Position numbers and translations under genes: made by a program. From contig CALLSD010000004.1 in assembly GCA_938014245.1 (NCBI GenBank), forward strand, positions 23,576-87,575: a stretch of 64,000 bases of DNA, in the 5' to 3' direction. This DNA comes from an uncultured Actinomyces sp. GTDB taxonomy: Bacteria; Actinomycetota; Actinomycetes; Actinomycetales; Actinomycetaceae. Of this stretch, positions 25,255 to 34,408 are shown one piece after another; the stretch's first letter is position 1; each line of letters opens with the position of its first letter. Below the pieces are notes generated by a model, which made no database searches, was not told the DNA's origin, and saw nothing but the letters and a program-made list of their open reading frames with translations.

Positions 25255-26280
25255 TCAGCGCATCTTGGTGCCAACCGAGCCGAGGCGCTCAGCAGCTTCG
25301 ACGACGCGTGCAGCCATGCCGGCTTCCGCTTCCTTGCCCCATGCGCGGGGGTCGTACTTCTTCTTGTTGCCGACCTCACCGTCAATCTTGAGGACACCTT
25401 CGTAGTTGGTCATCATCCAGTCGACGACCGGGCGGGTGAAGGCGTACTGGGTGTCGGTGTCAACGTTCATCTTGATGACGCCGTTGGCAACTGCCAGTGC
25501 GATTTCTTCGTCGGTCGAGCCGGAGCCACCGTGCATGACCAGGTCGAAGGGACGGTGATCCAGACCGTAGTGAGCGGCGACCTCTTCCTGGATGGTGCCC
25601 AGGAGCTCGGGACGCAGCTTGACGTGGCCGGGCTTGTACGCACCGTGCACGTTGCCGAAGGTCAAAGCGGTGATGTAGCGGCCGTTCTCGCCCAGGCCCA
25701 GAGCCTCAACGGTCTTGATGGCATCTGCAGTCGAGGTGTAGAGCTTCTCGTTGATTTCGCCAACGACGCCGTCTTCTTCGCCACCCACGGCGCCAACCTC
25801 GATCTCGAGGACGGTGTGGGAGTCAACTGCGAGCTGGAGCAGGCGCTTGGCGATTTCCAGGTTCTCATCGAGGGCGATAGCGGAACCATCCCACATGTGG
25901 GACTGGAACCAGGGCAGACGACCTGCCTTAACTTCCTCGGCCTCCATGTGCATGAGCTGCTCGGTCCAGGAATCCAGGTTCTGCTTTGCGCAGTGGTCGG
26001 TGTGCAGAGCAATGGTGACGTCGTAGTTCTTTGCGACCTCACGCGCGTAGGCAGCCATTGCCAGCGAGCCGGCGATACGGTCCTTGACGGTGGAACCTGA
26101 CCAGTATTCAGCGCCACCCACGGAAACCTGGATGATGCCATCGGATTCGGCATCAGCGAAACCGCGAAGTGCAGCGCTCAGAGTCTGAGAAGAGGTCACG
26201 TTAATTGCCGGGTACGCGAACTTTCCGTCACGCGCACGGTTGAGCATTTCGTTGTAAACCTCAGGGGTTGCGATGGGCAC
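25255..26280 (-). CDS. fba: Fructose-bisphosphate aldolase, class II
   Basis: 341 residues, zinc-dependent. It cleaves fructose-1,6-bisphosphate in glycolysis and gluconeogenesis. Zinc and active-site motifs are visible: IALHTDHCAK, LEIEVGAVGGEEDGV, GNVHGAYKPG, MHGGSGSTDEEI and KMNVDTDTQY. The start is GTG with AGGAGG 5 nt upstream; the SD lies in an AGGAG-G-CTCCT palindrome that could hide it in RNA. Length and motifs separate it from the shorter GatY-like aldolase of the sugar locus. It is monocistronic with its own terminator. Confidence 0.96.
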   Translation of the reverse strand: MPIATPEVYNEMLNRARDGKFAYPAINVTSSQTLSAALRGFADAESDGIIQVSVGGAEYWSGSTVKDRIAGSLAMAAYAREVAKNYDVTIALHTDHCAKQNLDSWTEQLMHMEAEEVKAGRLPWFQSHMWDGSAIALDENLEIAKRLLQLAVDSHTVLEIEVGAVGGEEDGVVGEINEKLYTSTADAIKTVEALGLGENGRYITALTFGNVHGAYKPGHVKLRPELLGTIQEEVAAHYGLDHRPFDLVMHGGSGSTDEEIALAVANGVIKMNVDTDTQYAFTRPVVDWMMTNYEGVLKIDGEVGNKKKYDPRAWGKEAEAGMAARVVEAAERLGSVGTKMR

Positions 26281-26422
26281 AGGAGCCTCCTAATTGATGA
26301 CAACATCTGTCAGGGATTATTCTCCCACATTTGCGCGCGAAGATCACCGGACTATTGGCCCCATCGCATGATCTTTTCGTGACATATTCCCCAGTCGGAA
26401 AGGACTCACGCGGATTTGCGGC

Positions 26423-27868
26423 TCAGTAGTGCGACATGACCGGAGTCCCGATCTCCGACCACTGATAGACCCAGCGCGCTTCATCGACGGGCATATTAAT
26501 GCAGCCGTGCGAGCCTCCCGGGCCACTCCATCCAAAGGAGTCCTGCCAGGGAGCACCGTGGAAGGCGTAAGAACCCGTCCAATAGGTCACCCACGGAACA
26601 CCCTTCGCACAGTACGGCCAATCCGGAGTGCAGCCCATGTCTTGTGCTTGGTACTTGAGGTAAACGTTGTACAGACCTGTCACCGTCTCGTGGCCAGGAG
26701 AGCCCGGCACAATTGCGACCGGACCATGGACCACTGTCGCGCCTTCATAGGCGGTGACAGAATTATTTCCGAGGTTAATCTCAAGCCACTTTTCTCCGGG
26801 AGCCGCTTGATACACCAGTTTTTCGGCACCATCTGCGATCAGTTTGCGCTCATAAGTCGCGGGAGTCGTGTCGTAGCTGAACTCACCTTTAAATTCGCGA
26901 TTGGCTTTGAGCGATTCAATAACAGAAGCCGAGAGAGCATCGAGGTCCTTCACCTTGCGGCCATCAACTGCCTTCTTCGGGGTTTGAACAATATCGCCAG
27001 CGGAATTCACATTGTGACGACCATTCACAGGCTCACGATTGGTGCTTTCACCCTGAGTACGAACCCACTCACGTACGCGTTCCTCGTCAATCGTCGGCTG
27101 ATTCAAGGTGCCGTTTTCGGCGGCCGAGATCTTGACCCAGCCAACGCGAGCCTTCGCGTCGGCCTCGATCACGTCCTCACCGTCGGAGATCTCAACAGGG
27201 ATCTGCGCCAGCTTATTTGCGCTCTCGGCAATCCCCTGTGCCGTGTGGTCGTCAACGACGGGAGACAGATTCGAGGCCGTAAGTTCGAGGTCTCCTCCAC
27301 GCAACGTACGGGCAGCCTCACCAAGGGCTGAACGAAGTTCTTCGTAGGCAACTCCTCGGCCGGCCTGTGAAGAAGTGGCCACGAAGGATTCCTGGTCTTC
27401 TGCAGGATGCACGCTGGCATCAACGACCGGGGTTCCCAGGGAAGAGGCAACCTTATTCGACAGGTCCCTCAGCTTGACGTCGTCGACTGTGACTGCAGCG
27501 GGGACATCGTGATGAACTGCGAGCGCCTTGAAACGTTCCAAGATGCTCTTATTCGGAGCAAGCGCTTGCTCGGCGCTCCCCTGAGAATCAACGGTCATAC
27601 CCATGTCAGCAAGCGCGAGTTCAGTTGAATGCCCTTCAACCTTGAGGTTGACCTTCATCCCGGCGGCGCGCTCATCGACCATGGAGACAATTTCATCGCG
27701 AGTCATTCCCGAAACGGACTGTCCGGCCACGGTTACATTGGGCAGAGCACGCGCCGAGTAGTGCACTGCGTAAGCGACAGCCACTGCAATCAGCGCAACA
27801 AAGAAAAACCCAAGCGAGACGCCAAGGATCAGAGGCTTGCGCGATCGGGAAGAAGTATGTTCACTCAT
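26423..27868 (-). CDS. Membrane-anchored L,D-transpeptidase (YkuD) with VanW-type linker domains
   Basis: 481 residues. A short cytoplasmic N-terminus, a membrane helix (about 14-33), a long extracellular region with two putative peptidoglycan-binding repeats, and a C-terminal YkuD domain. The catalytic motif GGSHGCINMP holds His454 and Cys456. It would form 3-3 cross-links in peptidoglycan or attach proteins to it. Transcription is probably leaderless (TAGGAT 7 nt before ATG 27868). The 142-nt gap towards fba holds no recognisable element beyond the fba leader. Confidence 0.92.
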   Translation of the reverse strand: MSEHTSSRSRKPLILGVSLGFFFVALIAVAVAYAVHYSARALPNVTVAGQSVSGMTRDEIVSMVDERAAGMKVNLKVEGHSTELALADMGMTVDSQGSAEQALAPNKSILERFKALAVHHDVPAAVTVDDVKLRDLSNKVASSLGTPVVDASVHPAEDQESFVATSSQAGRGVAYEELRSALGEAARTLRGGDLELTASNLSPVVDDHTAQGIAESANKLAQIPVEISDGEDVIEADAKARVGWVKISAAENGTLNQPTIDEERVREWVRTQGESTNREPVNGRHNVNSAGDIVQTPKKAVDGRKVKDLDALSASVIESLKANREFKGEFSYDTTPATYERKLIADGAEKLVYQAAPGEKWLEINLGNNSVTAYEGATVVHGPVAIVPGSPGHETVTGLYNVYLKYQAQDMGCTPDWPYCAKGVPWVTYWTGSYAFHGAPWQDSFGWSGPGGSHGCINMPVDEARWVYQWSEIGTPVMSHY

Positions 27869-27875
27869 CGTCCCT

Positions 27876-27881
27876 ATCCTA
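27876..27881 (-). promoter_or_regulatory. -10 element of a probable leaderless L,D-transpeptidase promoter
   Basis: Minus-strand TAGGAT is separated from ATG 27868 by 7 nt (AGGGACG). AGGGA could alternatively act as a very close Shine-Dalgarno. Confidence 0.45.
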
Positions 27882-28020
27882 CCGATTTCACATTATCTTT
27901 GCGATAAACTCACAGCTTCATGCCGACAAAGTCTTCGCGCGCGTAGCTGATTGTTTCCTGGTACCCTATTTCCGCTGGTCAGGCGTACCGTTAAAGAAGG
28001 CGGTACCGGGGAGGTAAAAA

Positions 28021-29349
28021 GTGAGTGACCTTCGTCTTCTTGTTGTTCCTGGGGGCACCTCCCCGGCATCTGTAGCTATGGCGCACGCTTCCTTGCACAA
28101 GCTCGTTGAGCTGTATGAAGAGCACCAGGCCGATCCCAGCCATCCAGCGCCGCGCACCGTTGTCGTGATCCGCGATCCCGCCCAAGTGCCACCCTCAAGC
28201 CTGCGCTCAGCCGTGACTACGCCTCGTGAAGCCTTCCCTCCCGAGCTCTATCCCGAACTCGCCGACCGCATCGACGATCCCAACCTCTTTGACGGGATCG
28301 ATCTTGTCCTCGCCTCTTCAGGATCCTCTGGCGAACCCCAGTTGGTCGGGCTCTCCATCGAGGCGCTCTTGGCCTCAGTCAAGGCTTCCCATTCCGCGCT
28401 TGGTGGTCCCGGACGCTGGATCCTCGCTCTTGCCTCGCACCACATTGCGGGCGCCCAAGTCCTCATGCGCGCGGCAGCCACAGAGATTTCTCCTCAAATC
28501 GTCGATTGCACCCACGGGTTCAACCCGAAAGACCTGCTTCCAGCCATTGCAGGTGCTACCTCCGATCCCGAGCTTCCGGGCTATCTGTCCTTGGTCCCCA
28601 CCCAGCTGGCAACGTGCCTCGATGCTGGAGGCGAGGTCCTTGCGGCAATGGCGAAACTTCACACCATTCTCATCGGCGGTTCTCGCCTAGATCCGGCTTT
28701 GCGCGCCCGCGCGGAAGAAGCTGGCATCCACATCGTTGAATCCTTTGGAATGACGGAAACCTGCGGCGGCTGCGTCTACGATGGCGTCCCCCTCCCCGGA
28801 GTGCTGGTCCGCACTCTCGAATGGGATGGAGCAACCCGCATCGCCATCGCGGGCCCCGTGCTGCTCACTCGTTACCTAGCCCAGGACACTCCCTTCCACG
28901 ATGAGGTCGGTACGCGCTGGTTCATTAGTGGAGATACCGGAATGATTGACGCGGGTGGACGACTCAAAGTCATGGGACGTGCCGACGACGTGATTATTTC
29001 CGGAGGCCTCAACATCCCGCCCATTCGGGTCGACGACGCTCTCAAGAACGTGTCCGGCGTAAAGGACGCGTGGTCGGTGGGCCTTGATGATGAGAAGTGG
29101 GGCCAAGTCCTCTCCTGTCTGGTCGTCCCCGAGGCGCAGACCTCTTTCCCACCCGACCCAGACTTCGTTGAGCACTGGGGCCACAAGATCCGCGAGGGGG
29201 TCGCGAACCAGATCGGTCGCCCGCAAGCGCCTCGCCGCATTATTTTTGTTCCCGAGATCCCACAGCTCTCGTCCGGCAAGGTCAATCGCCTTGCTGCGCG
29301 CGCACTTGCCGAGTCTCTGACCGGCAGCGATTCAGAGTGGCGCCGATGA
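28021..29349 (+). CDS. menE: o-Succinylbenzoate-CoA ligase
   Basis: 442 residues of the AMP-forming acyl-CoA synthetase superfamily, short as usual for actinobacterial MenE. The phosphate loop LASSGSSGEPQLVGLS, SFGMTETCGG, SGDTGMIDAGG, GRADDVIISGGLNI and the C-terminal catalytic Lys in LSSGKVNRLA are present. It activates o-succinylbenzoate for MenB. The start is GTG 28021 with GGGAGG 6 nt upstream. Its stop overlaps the menA ATG (ATGA). Confidence 0.93.
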   Translation: MSDLRLLVVPGGTSPASVAMAHASLHKLVELYEEHQADPSHPAPRTVVVIRDPAQVPPSSLRSAVTTPREAFPPELYPELADRIDDPNLFDGIDLVLASSGSSGEPQLVGLSIEALLASVKASHSALGGPGRWILALASHHIAGAQVLMRAAATEISPQIVDCTHGFNPKDLLPAIAGATSDPELPGYLSLVPTQLATCLDAGGEVLAAMAKLHTILIGGSRLDPALRARAEEAGIHIVESFGMTETCGGCVYDGVPLPGVLVRTLEWDGATRIAIAGPVLLTRYLAQDTPFHDEVGTRWFISGDTGMIDAGGRLKVMGRADDVIISGGLNIPPIRVDDALKNVSGVKDAWSVGLDDEKWGQVLSCLVVPEAQTSFPPDPDFVEHWGHKIREGVANQIGRPQAPRRIIFVPEIPQLSSGKVNRLAARALAESLTGSDSEWRR

Positions 29350-30269
29350 GCCAGACAACGCCGGGCGGGGCGACTCTTGCGGATTGGGTTGAAGGGGCCA
29401 GGCTGCGCACTCTTCCCGCAGCTGCCGCTCCCGTCATCGTTGGGGTGGCCGCAGCTTACGCTCTGGGGAGTGTCCACCCGCTCCGCTCTTTCCTCGCGCT
29501 CAGCGTTGCTCTGCTCCTCCAAATTGGTGTCAATTACTCTAACGACTACTCCGACGGGATTCGCGGGACGGATGATCAGCGCAGCGGTCCTCAGCGCCTC
29601 ACCGGGTCAGGGCTTGCTCGGCCTCGAAGTGTTCTGAGCGCAGCACTGGGATGCTTTGCGGCGGCCGGAGTACTCGGGTTGGTCCTGGTCGCGCTTAGCG
29701 CAGCATGGATCCTCATTGCTGCCGGTATCGCAGCCGTCGCCGCCGCATGGTTCTACACCGGAGGCAAGCATCCCTACGGCTACATGGGTATCGGCCTCTC
29801 CGAACTCTTCGTCTTCGTCTTCTTCGGTCTGATGGCAACGGTCGGGACAACCTGGACGCACACCCCTCAGGCTCCCTGGTGGCTGTGGCTCATGGCCTCG
29901 TGCCTGGGACTGCTCTCGGTTGCCATGCTCATGGTCAACAATATCCGCGATATCCCAACAGATAGCGCGAGCGGAAAGAAGACTCTTGCGGTGCGTTTGG
30001 GGCAGCGGGCCTCGCGCTGGATTTATGCGCTGTGTCTTCTCTTCCCCATCACAGTTTTTGCTGCTCTTCCCCAGGCCGTTGGCACTCCTGTGATAGTGTG
30101 CATTCTTGCCTCGCTCACCTGGCTCTTGGCGATTACTCAGCCCGCGTATCTAGTCCTCAGTGGCCTGCGCGGGAAGGGGCTCATCATGGTCCTTAAACAC
30201 ACGGGTTTCTTGACCTTGGGCTGGGCCATCTTCGTGAGCGCCCTTTTGGTCTCCAGTACATTTGTGTGA
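29346..30269 (+). CDS. menA: 1,4-Dihydroxy-2-naphthoate polyprenyltransferase
   Basis: 307-residue UbiA-family integral membrane protein with about eight or nine helices. The first Asp-rich prenyl-diphosphate motif is NYSNDYSDGIRGTDDQR and the second DIPTDSASGKKTLAVRLG. It attaches the isoprenoid chain to DHNA, making demethylmenaquinone for MenG. ATG 29346 is translationally coupled to menE. The PLD-N-domain gene follows by 22 nt. Confidence 0.95.
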   Translation: MSQTTPGGATLADWVEGARLRTLPAAAAPVIVGVAAAYALGSVHPLRSFLALSVALLLQIGVNYSNDYSDGIRGTDDQRSGPQRLTGSGLARPRSVLSAALGCFAAAGVLGLVLVALSAAWILIAAGIAAVAAAWFYTGGKHPYGYMGIGLSELFVFVFFGLMATVGTTWTHTPQAPWWLWLMASCLGLLSVAMLMVNNIRDIPTDSASGKKTLAVRLGQRASRWIYALCLLFPITVFAALPQAVGTPVIVCILASLTWLLAITQPAYLVLSGLRGKGLIMVLKHTGFLTLGWAIFVSALLVSSTFV

Positions 30270-30291
30270 GCGCCTGCTTTAGACTCGACGT

Positions 30292-30687
30292 ATGGTTCGC
30301 GTTCTTTTTGTTATCGCCTGGTTTGCTGCATCCGTCTATGCAATTTCGGACTGGGCGACAACTCCTGCGGATCGCATGCCATTGAATCTTCCACGAATGA
30401 CCTGGCTGATCATCTTGGTCGTCACGGTTCCTTTCCTTTCTTTGGGAGCGCTGGCGTGGATTGTCCTCAAGGCTGTCGCGAATGCAGAACAGCGTCAGGA
30501 ACAGGGCTCTCCGAAAGCTCCAGCAGCACCCGATGATGATCCCGAGTTCCTCTTCCGCCTCGAACGCGATCTCCAGATGAAACGCAAGCGCGAAGAAGAG
30601 AAGAAGAATACAGAAAACCCCTCCACCGCAGCCGATGGAGAGGATTCTGATCCAAGTCAGGACGAAGACCCGACGCCTAGCGCTTGA
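30292..30687 (+). CDS. Small membrane protein with PLDc_N-type domain
   Basis: 131 residues. The N-terminal 70 residues contain two membrane helices (RVLFVIAWFAASVYAISDW and WLIILVVTVPFLSLGALAWIV), the pattern of the phospholipase-D-nuclease N-terminal domain found alone in many actinobacteria. A charged, disordered tail rich in Lys/Glu, then Asp/Ser/Pro follows. It lies directly downstream of menA, often its position in actinobacteria. Its last 11 nt overlap the convergent phosphatase gene. Confidence 0.8.
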   Translation: MVRVLFVIAWFAASVYAISDWATTPADRMPLNLPRMTWLIILVVTVPFLSLGALAWIVLKAVANAEQRQEQGSPKAPAAPDDDPEFLFRLERDLQMKRKREEEKKNTENPSTAADGEDSDPSQDEDPTPSA

Positions 30688-31342
30688 GCTGAGCCTCAGA
30701 TACTCCCGGAACCATGTCCGAGGCCTGGGAAAGCAGGTGCGCAGCGGGCTCCGTGTAGGTCATCCCAACCAGCACATCATCGTCGAAAATCAGTGATGTC
30801 AAGGACGCAAGAGAGCACTGACGAGACAGCGGCGAGTGCCCTAAAGGCTGGTGGCGGATTAAACGCTGAAGCGAAACAATCGGCATCTGGTGGGACACTA
30901 GCAGGGCCTCGTGGCCGCGAGCTTCACGCAGTGCACGGGCGACCGCGCGGGTCATGCGCTGTGCGGCGTGAGCGTAGGATTCTCCCCACGATGGGCGCAG
31001 AGGATTGACGTAATAGCGCCAGTATTGCGGTCGCGCCAAAATCCATCGGTTTGCGTTCACTGCGACGCCCTCAAAAACGGATTCCGCTTCGATCAGGCGG
31101 TGATCGTGTTCGATTTCGAGATCGTAGGCTGAGGCCGTGGGCGCGGCTGAGAGTTGTGCGCGCAGCAGGGGCGAGGCGACGACGTGGGTGATATCCGCAT
31201 TGGTATCCACCAAGTAGCCGGCGACGGCTTCAGCCATCTGGTGCCCAAGGTCGGTGAGGCCGTAGCCGGGAAGGCGGCCGTACAAAATACCGTCCGGGTT
31301 GTCGACTTCTCCGTGGCGCATCACATGGATGACGGTCTTCAT
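30677..31342 (-). CDS. Histidine phosphatase superfamily protein
   Basis: 221 residues. The phosphohistidine RHG motif is in VIHVMRHGEVDNPD at the N-terminus, and a second catalytic His lies in LLVSHQMPIVSLQRL. It is a phosphoglycerate-mutase-like phosphatase; the substrate cannot be read from sequence. The 3' end overlaps the convergent small membrane protein gene by 11 nt. Actinobacterial homologues often sit next to menaquinone genes. Confidence 0.88.
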   Translation of the reverse strand: MKTVIHVMRHGEVDNPDGILYGRLPGYGLTDLGHQMAEAVAGYLVDTNADITHVVASPLLRAQLSAAPTASAYDLEIEHDHRLIEAESVFEGVAVNANRWILARPQYWRYYVNPLRPSWGESYAHAAQRMTRAVARALREARGHEALLVSHQMPIVSLQRLIRHQPLGHSPLSRQCSLASLTSLIFDDDVLVGMTYTEPAAHLLSQASDMVPGVSEAQLKR

Positions 31343-31419
31343 TTCACAAGCCTTTCGTGGCTCCCATCATCGACGCGCGAGCAAAACGCGAGAAGAGGAG
31401 GGAATGGAGGAGATATGCC

Positions 31420-31448
31420 GAAGGGCCCCACCTGTGGAGGGACCCTTC
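31420..31448 (-). terminator. Hairpin after the small basic protein gene
   Basis: GAAGGG (31420-31425) pairs with CCCTTC (31443-31448), with inner CCC/GGG and CC/GG pairs. It begins 8 nt after the stop on the minus strand. No strong U-tract follows, so terminator function is probable rather than certain. Confidence 0.5.
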
Positions 31449-31455
31449 AAGAAGA

Positions 31456-31554
31456 TCACTTCTTGTTGCGACGCTGGTGACGCGTCTTGCGCAGCAGCTT
31501 GCGGTGCTTCTTCTTCGCCATGCGCTTGCGGCGCTTCTTAATGACGGAGCCCAT
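31456..31554 (-). CDS. AURKAIP1/COX24 domain protein, 32 residues
   Basis: A very small gene encoding an extremely basic peptide: MGSVIKKRRKRMAKKKHRKL, then LRKTRHQRRNKK. More than half the residues are Lys, Arg or His. This matches the AURKAIP1/COX24-type 30S-associated peptide found across actinobacteria, probably equivalent to the bS22 ribosomal protein of mycobacteria. GGGAGG lies 6 nt before the ATG. It lies 82 nt downstream of the BldC-like gene on the same strand, its usual neighbour. Confidence 0.92.
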   Translation of the reverse strand: MGSVIKKRRKRMAKKKHRKLLRKTRHQRRNKK

Positions 31555-31636
31555 GGGGTTCCTCCCTCGAGTGTGTAGGTGCGGCAGAGGTGACTACCGC
31601 CTGACGTCAGGTGCCAAAAGGCACAGCAGGTTTATA

Positions 31637-31855
31637 TTACCCGTTAATCCCCGCAACGCGTTCATCGATGTGATCAGTCAGACCGGCACGGATCAGCTGT
31701 CCCACAGCTGATTCGGGAACGCGGAAGCTTTTGCCTACGCGAATTGCCGGCATCTCTCCACTGTGAATCAAACGATAAACAGTCATCTTCGAGACGCGCA
31801 TAATGTCCGCCACCTCAGATACCGTCATAAAACGCGGGGCAGAGTGCTGATCCAT
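31637..31855 (-). CDS. BldC-like MerR/excisionase-family DNA-binding protein
   Basis: 72 residues with a single winged helix-turn-helix: FMTVSEVADIMRVSKMTVYRLIHSGEMPAIRVGKSFRVPESAV. This is the pattern of actinobacterial BldC developmental regulators. ATG 31855 is preferred over a start seven codons upstream because GGGAG lies 6 nt before it. It probably acts as a global transcription factor; its targets are not evident. The tail after the helix-turn-helix is short and acidic. Confidence 0.88.
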   Translation of the reverse strand: MDQHSAPRFMTVSEVADIMRVSKMTVYRLIHSGEMPAIRVGKSFRVPESAVGQLIRAGLTDHIDERVAGING

Positions 31856-32046
31856 TGATGACTCCCAGACGTGCAAAGATTATTTCCGTCCTATGATACG
31901 TGATTCACTCCCCCAAAATGCAACTTTCTCCACTTCAATTTCATGTAATTACTTCAGCCACCTGTGTCACGTTATTCACAAACGTTTCAGGCGTTAGACT
32001 TTTGGGGCACTAGGATGAGTGTTAACGAGTGAAAACGGGAGGTGAC

Positions 32047-33597
32047 ATGGCTCGTTCTAACCGACGCCGAGGCGTGCGTCGCGGGATACCCCGTCGACAT
32101 TCTCCTAGCTCCCATGCTCGGGCTCTTGAGCACCGTTCGAGTGACTATTCGACCGCGCCACTTGCTTCCGAAGATCGTCCCTCTCCCGCCGTTGTTTACC
32201 CGCGTGGAGTGAGTCCTCGGGTTCTTGAAGACTCGGGACCATGGATGCGCTTCCGCGTATGGTTTGCTCGTCAAGCTCGTTATTCTCCCGCTCGGCTGGC
32301 ATTGATCGTCTTCGTCATGCTCATTGCCTTTATTACTTCGCTTCTTGCGCTCCCCATTGCAACAGCCTCGACGGAACGCGCACCCTTCATCGATATTCTC
32401 TTTACGGCAATTTCTGCCGTCTGCGTCACTGGCTTAACCGTCGTCGATACCGCAACATATTGGTCACCCTTTGGCCACTCGGTCATCGCGCTGGGTATCT
32501 TCATCGGCGGCTTGGGGGTCGTCACCCTCGCGACCATTTTGGGCTACGCAGTGTCACGCCAGCTCGGCCTCACCCAGCGCATGCTCGCGACAGTCGAAAC
32601 AAAATCAAGTGGCATGGGGCAACTGACAGCGCTCCTCAAAGCTGTCATCTTTACCTCCTTAAGCGCGCAGATCGTTCTGACCTTCGCCTTCCTCCCACGC
32701 TTCATCACTCTTGGCCACGACACACTTGTGGAATCTTTCTTCCACGCAATGTTCATGGCAATTTCGGTTTTCAATAACGCTGGTTTTGTGATTCTCAGTG
32801 GCGGCCTCAGCCCCTATCACAATGACTGGTGGATGCTCGGACCGATTATTCTGGGGACCTTCGTGGGCGCTATTGGCTTCCCGGTGATCCTTGATCTTTC
32901 GCAGCATTGGCGTACCCCGTCGAAGTGGGCGCTCCACACAAAGCTCACACTTTCGACCTATATCCTTCTGACTTTTTTCGGGACCATCACTCTTGCCATC
33001 ACCGAGTGGACAAACCCTTCAACGCTCGGTGATCTCGATGTCTCCTCGAAGCTTCTCAATGCGCTTCTTGGTGGAGTCAACGCTCGTTCCTCCGGGCTCT
33101 CCGCACTCGACGTCGGCCAGATGCGCCCCCAAACTCACTTCATCCAAGATGTCCTCATGATGATCGGCGGCGGCTCCGTGTCGACGGCAGGCGGCATCAA
33201 GGTCACCACCTTCGTGGTTCTTTTGCTCGCTGCTGCTGCAGAGGCACGAGGCGATCGCGACATCGAGGTCTTCGGCCGCCGCATTTCCCACGGCGTTCTT
33301 CGCCTCGCGGTTGCGGTCACTCTCATGGGTTCTCTCCTTGTCGGCCTCTCGACGGTCATCCTGCTCTCACTGACCGGTTACACCTTGGATGTCGTCCTCT
33401 TTGAATCGATATCTGCCTTTGCAACAGTGGGGCTTTCAACGGGGATCACCCCCGCGCTCCCGGCGCTAGCGAAGTATGTACTGGCCGCGCTCATGTTTGC
33501 CGGACGTACCGGAACAATGACGCTTGCTGCAGCGCTCGCCCTGCGCGATCGGCCTCGTGCCATTCGCTTCCCCGCAGAAACTCCCCTCATCGGCTAG
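32047..33597 (+). CDS. TrkH/KtrB-type potassium uptake channel subunit
   Basis: 516 residues. A basic, disordered N-terminus of about 75 residues precedes ten or so membrane segments with four pore loops. Glycine-containing filter segments are visible (SAVCVTGLTVVD, VFNNAGFVILSGG, GGVNARSSGLSA, FATVGLSTGITP). It imports potassium together with the downstream TrkA subunit. The start ATG 32047 has GGGAGGTGAC immediately upstream. The pair is probably an operon with 65 nt between. Confidence 0.93.
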   Translation: MARSNRRRGVRRGIPRRHSPSSHARALEHRSSDYSTAPLASEDRPSPAVVYPRGVSPRVLEDSGPWMRFRVWFARQARYSPARLALIVFVMLIAFITSLLALPIATASTERAPFIDILFTAISAVCVTGLTVVDTATYWSPFGHSVIALGIFIGGLGVVTLATILGYAVSRQLGLTQRMLATVETKSSGMGQLTALLKAVIFTSLSAQIVLTFAFLPRFITLGHDTLVESFFHAMFMAISVFNNAGFVILSGGLSPYHNDWWMLGPIILGTFVGAIGFPVILDLSQHWRTPSKWALHTKLTLSTYILLTFFGTITLAITEWTNPSTLGDLDVSSKLLNALLGGVNARSSGLSALDVGQMRPQTHFIQDVLMMIGGGSVSTAGGIKVTTFVVLLLAAAAEARGDRDIEVFGRRISHGVLRLAVAVTLMGSLLVGLSTVILLSLTGYTLDVVLFESISAFATVGLSTGITPALPALAKYVLAALMFAGRTGTMTLAAALALRDRPRAIRFPAETPLIG

Positions 33598-33662
33598 CCC
33601 CAGCCCGGCCTCGTTCCATATTGATTCCAACCAAAACCGCATGCGCGTGGGAGAATACGACT

Positions 33663-34331
33663 ATGGCAGAAGATAAGGACCTCTCATCGGGAACCCTCGT
33701 TATTGGCTTGGGACGCTTCGGTTCAGCCGTCGCACTGACCCTTGAAAAGCTCGGATATGAGGTATTGGCGGTCGAAAAAGACTCTCGCCGCGTCCAGCAG
33801 TTTTCCGGTCGTATTCCCGTTGTCGAGGCCGACGCATCCTCAATGGAAGCACTCAACCAGTTGGGTGCGCACGACTTTCATTCGGCGGTCGTGGGAATCG
33901 GTTCCTCTCTGGAAGCTTCCGTTCTCATCACCGCAAACCTTGTCGACCTGGGCATGACAAATATCTGGGCGAAGGCAATCTCGCGCGAGCACAGCCGTAT
34001 CTTGCGTCGCATCGGCGCACACCACGTTGTTGCCCCCGAATTCGACGCCGGTCAGCGCACCGCTCACCTCGTGGGTGGACGCATGATCGACTACATCGAA
34101 ATGGATAAGGACGGCTTCGCGATCATGAAGCTGCGTCCCCCTAAAGAAGTTTGTGGCTTCACCTTGAGTGAGCTTGATTTGCGAGGCCGCTACGGCGTCA
34201 ACGTTTTGGGCATCCTTCGTCCCGGCGAGCCTTTCGAGTATGCGGATTCCACGACGCGCATTAATCGAGAAGACGTCATCGTTGTCTCGGGCGATACACG
34301 TCTGCTGGAGTACTTCGCCAATCGTCCGTGA
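33663..34331 (+). CDS. TrkA/KtrA-type potassium channel regulatory subunit
   Basis: 222 residues. An N-terminal RCK/TrkA-N Rossmann domain (LVIGLGRFGSAVALTLEKLGYEVLAVEKD) binds nucleotide and a TrkA-C domain ends the protein (about 140-222). It gates the TrkH channel encoded just upstream. RCK_C domains can bind c-di-AMP in other bacteria; disA lies about 1.5 kb downstream, so control by that messenger is plausible but not shown. ATG 33663 follows GGGAG at about 9 nt. Confidence 0.93.
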   Translation: MAEDKDLSSGTLVIGLGRFGSAVALTLEKLGYEVLAVEKDSRRVQQFSGRIPVVEADASSMEALNQLGAHDFHSAVVGIGSSLEASVLITANLVDLGMTNIWAKAISREHSRILRRIGAHHVVAPEFDAGQRTAHLVGGRMIDYIEMDKDGFAIMKLRPPKEVCGFTLSELDLRGRYGVNVLGILRPGEPFEYADSTTRINREDVIVVSGDTRLLEYFANRP

Positions 34332-34357
34332 TCTATTGCGCCAAGTAATTTTTCTGC

Positions 34358-34379
34358 CTGCGTCCACAACTGGACGCAG
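34358..34379 (+). terminator. Hairpin after trkA-type gene
   Basis: A perfect 9-bp stem CTGCGTCCA / TGGACGCAG with a CAAC loop lies 27 nt after the stop. No U-tract follows on the plus strand, so it may be a weak or Rho-assisted terminator. Confidence 0.45.
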
Positions 34380-34396
34380 ATGCACCCGGCGTGGTT

Positions 34397-34402
34397 TAGC
34401 GT
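34397..34402 (+). promoter_or_regulatory. -10 element of a possible leaderless radA promoter
   Basis: TAGCGT is 6 nt before ATG 34409. The intervening AGGGAC could also be a close Shine-Dalgarno. Confidence 0.4.
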
Positions 34403-34408
34403 AGGGAC